From Pseudomonadota bacterium (lineage in GTDB: Bacteria > Pseudomonadota > Gammaproteobacteria > Magnimaribacterales > D2472), in the NCBI GenBank assembly GCA_010024215.1, contig RGHK01000039.1:1-7090 (forward strand): a stretch of 7,090 bases of DNA, given 5' to 3'. Shown here one piece after another: positions 1 through 6,870 of the stretch (its first letter is position 1; each line of letters begins with the position of its first letter). The notes under the pieces are model-generated. The model did no database searches, was not told the DNA's origin, and was given only the letters and a program-made list of their open reading frames with translations. A program made the position numbers and the translations under genes.

Positions 1-2502
1 ATTCTTATAATCACAGCTTGTAACAATCAAGATCAAAATACATCTATTGTCACTGAGAAAGTTGATTGGTCTAATGATAAAGCTTGTTCAATTTCAGTAG
101 ATGAAGCATTTATAAATAATATTATTAAAAATATGACCTTAGAACAAAAGGTTGGTCAAATCATTATGCCTGACATCGATGAAGTTACACCTCAAGATGC
201 CAAACAATATCAGTTGGGAACCTTTTTGAATGGTGGAGGTAAATTCCCAAATAAAGATAAAAATAGTTCTGTAGAAGATTGGAAAAAATTAAGCGCAGAT
301 TTCTATAATGCTTCTCCAGTTGTTGACGGTATTGTAGTGCCTATTTTATGGGGAACGGACGCTGTTCATGGTCATAATAATGTAATAGGAGCAACAATCT
401 ATCCACATAATATAGGACTTGGTTCAACAATGAACCCAGATCTAATTCAAAAAATCGGTGAAGCCGTAGCTAAAGAAGTTCTCTCAACAGGTATACCGTG
501 GACTTTTGCACCAACAATTGCTGTGCCGCAAAATGATTTATGGGGTAGGACATATGAGGGTTATTCCGAAAACCCAGAATTAGTATCTTTGCTTGGGGAG
601 TCTATGATAATAGGTCTTCAAGGCGAGGGTGATGAATTCTTAGATGATAACCATGTTCTTGCTACCGCAAAGCATTTTCTTGGAGATGGCGGTACTCAAA
701 ATGGTATTGATCAAGGAAATACAATTTTAAGTGAACAAGATCTTAGAGATATTCACGGAAAACCTTATTTTGCAGCCATTGGTTCATGCATTCAGACTGT
801 TATGGCAAGTTTCAATTCATGGAATGGTGATAAAGCGCATGGTAGCGAATATCTATTAAAAAATATTTTGAGAGATCAGATGGGTTTTAATGGTTTGGTT
901 GTGGGCGACTGGAATGGACATGGTCAAGTTTCAGGTTGCTCTAAAGAAAATTGTCCACAATCATTTAATGCAGGTGTTGATATTTTTATGGCGCCTGATG
1001 AGTGGAAGCCTCTTTATAAAAATACACTAAAACAAGTTAAAGAAGGAGTAATATCCGTTGAAAGGCTTGATGAGGCTGTAAAAAATATATTATCTGTAAA
1101 ATATTTATTGGGTATGTTTGATGGAAGAAAGCCTCATGAGTATCCATATAACTATATTGGTGATGTTAAGCATAGAGATATTGCAAGACAAGCAGTAAGA
1201 GAGTCGATAGTCCTTCTTAAAAACAATAACAAAACACTTCCTATCAGATCTGGCAAACATATCCTTGTTGTTGGAGATTCAGCTAATAAAATCACAAAAC
1301 ATATGGGTGGGTGGACTATCACTTGGCAGGGTCGAGAAAATAAAAATAGTGAATTTCCTAATTCTCAAAGTATTTATGAAGCTATTAAATCTAAAGTAGA
1401 AAATAACGGTGGTAGCGTTGAATTCTCCAATACATCAAATTATGACAAGAAACCTGATTTAGTTATTTTTGTTTATGGCGAAGATCCATATGCTGAAGGT
1501 GATGGAGATAGGAAGCATATATTTTTTGAAAACCAAGATACTAACTTCTTAAAATATATGAAAGATATCAAAGATCAAAAAATTCCATCTGTTTCTTTGT
1601 TTATTTCAGGGAGGCCGCTGATTGTGAATGAAGAGATTAATTTATCAGATTCTTTTGTTCAACTTTGGTTGCCTGGAACAGCAGTTGAGGGCATAACAGA
1701 CGTCATATTTACTAATAGCAATGATGAAATTAATTATAATTTTAGTGGAAAATTATCTTATTCATGGCCCAAATATTCATATCAGACAAACCTGAACTAT
1801 GGAGACGATGATTATAATCCACTGTTTCCATTTGGTTTTGGTTTAACCTACGATGAAAATAGTTATCTAAATATTATAGATACTGATGAAACTATCCCTC
1901 AAAAAGATGAAATTACTCTTTTCTTAGGTTCTGCATATCCATCATATAAAGAAATAGTTTCATATTTTGATTCAGATAAAAATGAGCAGATTTATGAAGG
2001 TATAAATGCAGATATTTATAAAAATGAAAGAGCTGGAATTTTGATATCAAAATTTGATTATAAGAAACAAGACGATGCAAAAAGAATTAACTTTGGTGAA
2101 ATTGATGTCATGAAATTTTGGGAAATTTCTAGCGGATCTAGTGAAGATTTATCATACATGCCTAATGGTTATTTAGAATTAGTTATAAGAGCTCAATCAA
2201 CATCAGACAGTAAAATTGAACTAATTTTGCAATGTTCAAAAAATCAAAATCAAATAAATATAACTGGAACCAAAGAATGCTATAAGTCCTTTGATTTATC
2301 TGAATTATTAACAAATAAACCAACTGATACATGGCAAAAAATAATAATGCCTTTAAGTTGTTTAAATAATAAAGACTTTGAAATATCATCTATAACTTCA
2401 AGAGCAAAATTAGCAACCAGAGGCGATTGGGTGATTGATATTCATTCAATTAAATATATAAACAGCATTGAGCCAAAAATCTGTAAATTATTATCATTAT
2501 GA
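1..2502 (+). CDS. GH3 lipoprotein exo-beta-glucanase/beta-glucosidase, ExoP type (5' partial)
   Basis: Hydrolyses beta-glucans or beta-gluco-oligosaccharides from the non-reducing end to release glucose, probably in the periplasm or on the outer membrane. The frame is open from base 1 and the true start lies upstream. The ATG at 133 is internal, because the residues before it include a lipobox and the usual GH3 lead-in to MTLEQKVGQ. Counting codons from base 1: TIM barrel about 45-390 with KHFLGDGG (K224, H225) and nucleophile D303 in VVGDWNGHG; alpha/beta sandwich about 400-615 with GGWTITWQG and GEDPYAEGDGD; FPFGFGLTY at about 610-617; then a beta-rich C-terminal domain to 833. By spacing to barley exohydrolase ExoI (D285, W286, W434, E491) I infer the acid/base as E499 and a tryptophan clamp of W304 and W442. 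Motifs and C-terminal extension resemble Pseudoalteromonas ExoP (about 840 aa). The exact linkage preference (beta-1,3 versus 1,4) is inferred from the neighbours. The gene ends in a 4-base overlap with the glucokinase gene. Confidence 0.93.
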   Translation: MLIITACNNQDQNTSIVTEKVDWSNDKACSISVDEAFINNIIKNMTLEQKVGQIIMPDIDEVTPQDAKQYQLGTFLNGGGKFPNKDKNSSVEDWKKLSADFYNASPVVDGIVVPILWGTDAVHGHNNVIGATIYPHNIGLGSTMNPDLIQKIGEAVAKEVLSTGIPWTFAPTIAVPQNDLWGRTYEGYSENPELVSLLGESMIIGLQGEGDEFLDDNHVLATAKHFLGDGGTQNGIDQGNTILSEQDLRDIHGKPYFAAIGSCIQTVMASFNSWNGDKAHGSEYLLKNILRDQMGFNGLVVGDWNGHGQVSGCSKENCPQSFNAGVDIFMAPDEWKPLYKNTLKQVKEGVISVERLDEAVKNILSVKYLLGMFDGRKPHEYPYNYIGDVKHRDIARQAVRESIVLLKNNNKTLPIRSGKHILVVGDSANKITKHMGGWTITWQGRENKNSEFPNSQSIYEAIKSKVENNGGSVEFSNTSNYDKKPDLVIFVYGEDPYAEGDGDRKHIFFENQDTNFLKYMKDIKDQKIPSVSLFISGRPLIVNEEINLSDSFVQLWLPGTAVEGITDVIFTNSNDEINYNFSGKLSYSWPKYSYQTNLNYGDDDYNPLFPFGFGLTYDENSYLNIIDTDETIPQKDEITLFLGSAYPSYKEIVSYFDSDKNEQIYEGINADIYKNERAGILISKFDYKKQDDAKRINFGEIDVMKFWEISSGSSEDLSYMPNGYLELVIRAQSTSDSKIELILQCSKNQNQINITGTKECYKSFDLSELLTNKPTDTWQKIIMPLSCLNNKDFEISSITSRAKLATRGDWVIDIHSIKYINSIEPKICKLLSL
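10..21 (+). other. Lipobox of the GH3 enzyme (I-T-A-C)
   Basis: The first visible codons read ILIITAC followed by NNQDQ. This is the end of a hydrophobic signal peptide with a signal peptidase II box, the lipid-modified cysteine being the codon at 19-21. The residue after Cys is Asn, not Asp, so the E. coli inner-membrane retention rule would not apply and outer-membrane sorting is expected. The positive n-region and start codon are outside the window, so the signal is only half seen. Confidence 0.8.
2499..2502 (+). promoter_or_regulatory. ATGA stop/start overlap coupling GH3 and glucokinase genes
   Basis: The ATG of the glucokinase gene (2499-2501) overlaps the TGA of the GH3 gene (2500-2502). 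The roughly 20 bases upstream (aaatctgtaaattattatc) have no Shine-Dalgarno-like purine run. Translation of the glucokinase therefore probably depends on ribosomes that finish the GH3 gene and restart. The overlap is seen directly; the coupling is inferred. Confidence 0.7.
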
Positions 2503-3416
2503 GTAAAGTTTTATTAATAGACATTGGTGGCACAAATTTAAGATATGCATATTCTGATGGTGATTTTTCATCTCTTAAGGAGACAAATAAAATTCAGCTT
2601 TCATGCATTAAGGGGTTTAATGAAATATTAAAAAATTTAATCGAAGATAAAGATGTTGATTCTTTGGTAATTTCAGTTGCCGGTCCAAAGATTAATGGAT
2701 CAATAACGATGACTAATAGAGACTTTTCAATCAATGAAGAAGATATTAAAAATACTTTTAATTTTAAAACCTGCCATTTATTAAATGACTGGGAATCAAT
2801 TGGGCATAGTTTGGCAGCATACGAAGATTCAGACATTGCAATTATTAAACAGGGTACAGAGTTTAATTCTAATAGTTTTTTTATTGGGCCAGGCACTGGT
2901 CTTGGTGCAGCACTCTTAATGGGCGATGATAGTGTAATTCCTACAGAAATTGGTAATACGACAGGTTTAACAAAAGCATTATTAAAAAATTACTCTATTG
3001 ATAATACTGATCATTTTAGAACTTTAGAGGATGTTTTATCTGGCAAAGCAATATCTGATATCTATGAATACAAAACGGGAGAAAGGTTAAGCTCAGAGGA
3101 CATCGTAAAAAGATATGGCTCTGATGATGAAATGGCTAATTATGTTATAGATGGATTTATAAAATCATTAGCAGAAACTATTTCAGATATGGCTCTAACC
3201 TTTATCTCTGGTAAAGGAATTTATATTGCAGGTGGGTTAATTAGATCAATTTTTAAAATAATGGATAAGGATAAATTTATCGAAAATTTTTATGGAGATA
3301 AAAAATTAGTTCATTTACAAATTTTAGAAATGATTAAGATTGGTATTGTTGAAAAAGAACATGCTTGTCTTCACGGCAATTTAAATTTTTATAAAAAAAA
3401 TATAAATAAGGCTTAA
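2499..3416 (+). CDS. glk: Glucokinase, bacterial Glk family (PF02685-like)
   Basis: ATP-dependent phosphorylation of glucose to glucose-6-phosphate in the cytoplasm. The 305 residues are close to E. coli Glk (321). The N-terminal phosphate loop is DIGGTNLR (8-15), then MTNRDF (71-76), LLNDWE (94-99) with catalytic-base candidate D97 (E. coli D100), GPGTGLGAA (130-138), PTEIGN (148-153), LEDVLSG (176-182) and YIAGG (242-246). E150 and E177 correspond to E. coli E157 and E187, which contact glucose. E. coli H160, another sugar contact, is replaced by N153. The ROK-family zinc cysteine cluster is absent, so this is the Glk rather than the ROK type. There is no signal peptide. Its place between a glucose-releasing GH3 enzyme and a phosphorylase fits capture of free glucose from beta-glucan breakdown. 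The start is fixed by the ATGA overlap and by the loop beginning at residue 8. A kinase for a related sugar is possible given the Asn substitution. Confidence 0.88.
   Translation: MSKVLLIDIGGTNLRYAYSDGDFSSLKETNKIQLSCIKGFNEILKNLIEDKDVDSLVISVAGPKINGSITMTNRDFSINEEDIKNTFNFKTCHLLNDWESIGHSLAAYEDSDIAIIKQGTEFNSNSFFIGPGTGLGAALLMGDDSVIPTEIGNTTGLTKALLKNYSIDNTDHFRTLEDVLSGKAISDIYEYKTGERLSSEDIVKRYGSDDEMANYVIDGFIKSLAETISDMALTFISGKGIYIAGGLIRSIFKIMDKDKFIENFYGDKKLVHLQILEMIKIGIVEKEHACLHGNLNFYKKNINKA
3408..3411 (+). promoter_or_regulatory. Possible weak ribosome binding site before the phosphorylase gene
   Basis: AAGG lies inside the last codons of the glucokinase gene, 12 bases before the ATG at 3424. It is short and slightly too far away for a good Shine-Dalgarno site. 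With only 7 bases between the stop and the next start, ribosome readthrough from the upstream gene may matter more. Confidence 0.3.
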
Positions 3417-3423
3417 GCAAATC

Positions 3424-6400
3424 ATGAATAATAGAAAAGAATTATATCTTGGTGATAATCTTGTTAACTCATCCGATTTTGAAATATCTGGAAATGAGGT
3501 TGTTATTAATAATGAAAATTTTTATAAGATTTCTAACGTAAATAAAATGAGACCTTTTTTTATGAGCATTGTCAGTGCTTATGATCATTGGCTCTTTATT
3601 TCATCAACTGGTGCACTAAGTGCTGGAAGGAAAAATAGTAATAACGCACTGTTTCCATACTATACCGATGACAAGATAGCAGAATCTTTCGAGGTTACAG
3701 GTCATAAATCAATTTTTCACATACATAAAAATGATAAAACTTATTTATGGGAACCTTTTACAAAATCTTCTGAGCTAATTTATAAAACAAAACGAAATCT
3801 TTATAAAAATCTTAGAGGTAATAAGATTATTTTTGAAGAGATAAACAATGATTTAGAGATTAAATTTTCTTATCAATGGACCACTTGTGATAAGTACGGT
3901 TTTATAAAAACCTCATCAATAAAAAATTTGAGCGAAGAAAACATATCATTATCGATCCTTGACGGTTTTCAAAATATATTACCTTGGGGTCTCGATGAAG
4001 GCATTCAAGCCAATACAAGTAATTTAGCTGATGCTTATAAAAGAAATGAATTGGATCCTGATTCAAAAATTGGTATTTATGCTCTTAGCGCAACTATAGT
4101 TGATCGAGCAGAACCAAGCGAGGCTTTAAAAGCAAATACGGTTTTTCAAATTGGCTTTGATGAAAATAAAGTTTTACTATCATCACAACAACTGGATAGA
4201 TTCAGGCAAGGACATGAATTAAAGGAAGAGTATGATATCAAAGCAGAAAGAGGCGCTTATTTTATAAATGCAGATTTTCTTTTAAAACCTGATGAAAAAA
4301 AAGAATGGTTGTTTGCTGCTGATATTAATAAGTCTTCTTCAGACATTGCTATCTTAAAGCAAGAAATACTTTCAAATAACAAACTCATTGAACAAATAAA
4401 TTCAGAAATACTTAGCTCATCAAATGAGTTATATAAACTTGTAGGCTCCTCAGATGGTGTGCAACTTTCAACTGATAGAAGACGAAATATAAGACATTTT
4501 GCAAACACTCTTTTTAATATTATGAGAGGAGGAATTTTTGATAAAGATTATCAAATTGAAAAAGATGATTTTGTTAAATATATAGATAATGCTAATAAAA
4601 AATGCAGCATAAGTATGATTAAAATCTTTGCTGAGTGGCCAGACACTTTTGACTTATCTTTCTTAAGAGATTCAATTCAGAATAGTACATCTAGCGTATA
4701 TAAAAGGCTGGCTACAGAGTATTTACCAATTAAATTTAGTCGAAGGCATGGCGACCCAAGTAGGCCTTGGAATAAATTTTCTATAAACACTCGTAATGAC
4801 ATAACGGGTGAAAAAGTTCTTGATTATCAAGGAAATTGGAGAGATATATTTCAGAACTGGGAAGCTTTGGCGTATTCATATCCGCAATTTATAGATGGGA
4901 TGATATATAGATTTCTCAACGCTTCAACCTTCGATGGTTATAACCCTTATAGACTTACAAAAGATGGATTTGATTGGGAAACAATTGAACCAGATAATCC
5001 TTGGTCATATATTGGATATTGGGGTGACCATCAAATAATATACTTACTAAAATTTTTAGAATTTTCAGAAGACTATTTTCCTCAAAGACTTAACTCATTC
5101 TTAAATAAAAATGATTTTGTATATGCTAATGTTCCGTATGAGATTAAAGACTATAAATCGATATATAAAGATCCCAAAAATACAATCGATTTCAACTTTA
5201 AATTAGCAGATAAAATAGAAAAAGATAGATTAAAAGAGGGCGCTGATGGAGCAGCTTTAAAGAATTATCAGGGCTTTATTCATGAGGTAAATTTCTTTGA
5301 AAAAATCTTAACAACAGTTTTAGCAAAATTATCAAATTTTATTCCAGGAGCTGGTATTTGGATGAATACACAAAGACCTGAATGGAATGATGCTAATAAT
5401 GCTCTTGTCGGGAACGGTGTCTCGATGGTCACTCTTTATTATTTAAGACGTTTTATAAATTTTTTTACAAAGGTACTTAAAAAAGATGAATCTAGATTTT
5501 TTGAGATTTCAACAGAGTTATTCCATTTTTTTGAGAAATTAAATAAATCATTTAGTTCAATTGAATTAAATATAGATGATAAAAATAGAAAGAAATTTGT
5601 TGATGAAATAGGTGAGGTCGCATCTGAATATAGAGAAAGAATCTATACTTCTTATTTTTCTGGTACAAAAGAATCACTAGATAAAGACAGAATAATTAGT
5701 TTTTTTGAAACAGTACAAGGTGTTCTTGAGCAAACAATTGACTCTAATAAAAGAAAAGATGGTTTATATCATGCCTACAATTTAGTTAATCTTGGAGAAA
5801 AAGAAATTAGTATCGATAGATTATCTGAAATGCTTGAAGGTCAAGTTGGCGTTCTAAGTTCAGGATATCTAACTCAAGAACAAAGCCTGTCTGTTTTAGA
5901 TAGTTTAAAGAATAGTAATCTTTTCTGGGATGATCAATATAGTTATATTCTTTATCCTAATAAAGAACTGCTAGGGTTTTTAGATAAAAATGTCATTTCT
6001 AAAACTGATATCAATAAATCATCTTTACTGGTTGAGTTGCTTAAAGATGACAATCAACAAATTGTGGTAAAAGATATTAACAATAAATATCACTTTAATG
6101 GTTTATTTCATAATGCTGGATGTTTAATTGGTGAACTTACCAAATTGCCATCTAAATACGATGATCTTGTCAACAAAGACAAGGATCTTGTCTTAGAAAT
6201 ATTTGAAAATGTTTTTAATCATAAGTCTTTTACAGGCAGATCTGGAACTTTTTATGGCTACGAAGGACTTGGTTCTATTTATTGGCATATGGTTTCAAAA
6301 CTTTTATTAGCATCAGCAGAAGTTACACAACAATCTATTCTTGAAAAGAGTGATCCAAAAATTATTGGAAGATTTTTTGATCATTACTTTGAAATTAATG

Positions 6401-6870
6401 AGGGTATTGGAGTTAATAAATCACCTGAATTATACGGAGGTTTTCCAACAGATCCATATTCTCATACTCCAAGAGGCAGAGGAGTTCAGCAACCGGGTAT
6501 GACGGGTCAGGTTAAAGAGGATATTATCAGCAGGTTCTATGAATTAGGTTATTTCGTAAATGAGGGAAAAATTACCTTTGATCCAACTATTTTAAGAAAG
6601 ACCGAATTTATTTCAGAAAAAAAATCTTTTAAATTCGTAAATTTAGAAAATGAAATAACCTATCTTGAATTAGACGAAGATTCATTAGCATATACCATTT
6701 GCCAAGTTCCCGTGGTTTATAAATTATCAGATAAAGAAGATATCAGAATTACATTTCACAACAATTCTGAAAAAATAATAGAAGGTCATGAATTAGATAC
6801 TGAAAGTTCACAAGAAATTTTTAATAGAACGAATTTAATTAAAGCTGTATATGTAAGCGTTATAAAATGA
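3424..6870 (+). CDS. Giant GH94-clan glycoside phosphorylase, likely beta-1,3-glucan phosphorylase (GH149-like)
   Basis: Predicted to split beta-1,3-gluco-oligosaccharides with inorganic phosphate, giving alpha-glucose-1-phosphate and a shorter chain, in the cytoplasm (no signal peptide or membrane segment). Visible layout: beta-sandwich-like N-terminus about 1-300 (HWLFISSTGALSAGR at 55-69), helical linker about 300-365, then a mostly helical catalytic region to about 1045 and a small beta-rich tail to 1148. Motifs matching GH94 cellobiose phosphorylase: NWRDIFQNWE (471-480), like the RDSNQD segment, with phosphate-binding candidate R473; PEWNDANN (652-659), with general-acid candidate D656; GLGSIYWH (948-955), like GGIFCH, with phosphate-binding candidate H955; and QPGMTG (1023-1028), with T1027 and G1028. 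GH94 disaccharide phosphorylases are about 800 aa. The extra length, and about 300 residues between D656 and H955, fit GH149, whose members exceed 1000 aa and carry additional domains. GH161 is the other candidate. The gene follows glucokinase by 7 bases and overlaps the next gene by ATGA, in a laminarin-type context. Clan membership is well supported; polymer specificity is inferred. Confidence 0.8.
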   Translation: MNNRKELYLGDNLVNSSDFEISGNEVVINNENFYKISNVNKMRPFFMSIVSAYDHWLFISSTGALSAGRKNSNNALFPYYTDDKIAESFEVTGHKSIFHIHKNDKTYLWEPFTKSSELIYKTKRNLYKNLRGNKIIFEEINNDLEIKFSYQWTTCDKYGFIKTSSIKNLSEENISLSILDGFQNILPWGLDEGIQANTSNLADAYKRNELDPDSKIGIYALSATIVDRAEPSEALKANTVFQIGFDENKVLLSSQQLDRFRQGHELKEEYDIKAERGAYFINADFLLKPDEKKEWLFAADINKSSSDIAILKQEILSNNKLIEQINSEILSSSNELYKLVGSSDGVQLSTDRRRNIRHFANTLFNIMRGGIFDKDYQIEKDDFVKYIDNANKKCSISMIKIFAEWPDTFDLSFLRDSIQNSTSSVYKRLATEYLPIKFSRRHGDPSRPWNKFSINTRNDITGEKVLDYQGNWRDIFQNWEALAYSYPQFIDGMIYRFLNASTFDGYNPYRLTKDGFDWETIEPDNPWSYIGYWGDHQIIYLLKFLEFSEDYFPQRLNSFLNKNDFVYANVPYEIKDYKSIYKDPKNTIDFNFKLADKIEKDRLKEGADGAALKNYQGFIHEVNFFEKILTTVLAKLSNFIPGAGIWMNTQRPEWNDANNALVGNGVSMVTLYYLRRFINFFTKVLKKDESRFFEISTELFHFFEKLNKSFSSIELNIDDKNRKKFVDEIGEVASEYRERIYTSYFSGTKESLDKDRIISFFETVQGVLEQTIDSNKRKDGLYHAYNLVNLGEKEISIDRLSEMLEGQVGVLSSGYLTQEQSLSVLDSLKNSNLFWDDQYSYILYPNKELLGFLDKNVISKTDINKSSLLVELLKDDNQQIVVKDINNKYHFNGLFHNAGCLIGELTKLPSKYDDLVNKDKDLVLEIFENVFNHKSFTGRSGTFYGYEGLGSIYWHMVSKLLLASAEVTQQSILEKSDPKIIGRFFDHYFEINEGIGVNKSPELYGGFPTDPYSHTPRGRGVQQPGMTGQVKEDIISRFYELGYFVNEGKITFDPTILRKTEFISEKKSFKFVNLENEITYLELDEDSLAYTICQVPVVYKLSDKEDIRITFHNNSEKIIEGHELDTESSQEIFNRTNLIKAVYVSVIK
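6867..6870 (+). promoter_or_regulatory. ATGA stop/start overlap coupling phosphorylase and GH17-like genes
   Basis: The ATG at 6867-6869 overlaps the TGA at 6868-6870. The upstream bases (tgtaagcgttataaa) hold no clear Shine-Dalgarno site. This is the same arrangement as at 2499-2502 and suggests restart by terminating ribosomes. The start is confirmed by a textbook lipoprotein signal peptide beginning at this ATG. Confidence 0.7.

Noticed and set aside
2183..2389. 68-codon open frame on the minus strand
   Set aside because: Lies wholly inside the C-terminal part of the GH3 gene, shows no recognisable domain, and its hydrophobic look comes from reading AT-rich coding DNA backwards.
2594..2896. 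100-codon open frame on the minus strand
   Set aside because: Antisense to conserved glucokinase motifs, with no family resemblance and no start signal; a shadow frame.
3393..3400. A8 run near the end of the glucokinase gene (similar A8 runs at 4295-4302 and 6617-6624), considered as programmed slippage sites
   Set aside because: All are explained by Lys codons in an AT-rich genome. The reading frames continue normally across them and no alternative-frame product of note follows.
2499..3416. ROK-family kinase or repressor as the identity of gene 2
   Set aside because: The ROK zinc-binding cysteine cluster and the helix-turn-helix of ROK repressors are absent, while the order of motifs follows E. 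coli Glk.
3417..3423. Gap between the glucokinase and phosphorylase genes as a promoter or terminator site
   Set aside because: Only 7 bases, with no hairpin or promoter-like boxes that could be separated from AT-rich coding sequence.
4257..4508. 83-codon open frame on the minus strand
   Set aside because: Inside the phosphorylase gene, no motif, and Ser/Phe-rich as expected for the reverse of Lys/Glu-rich codons.
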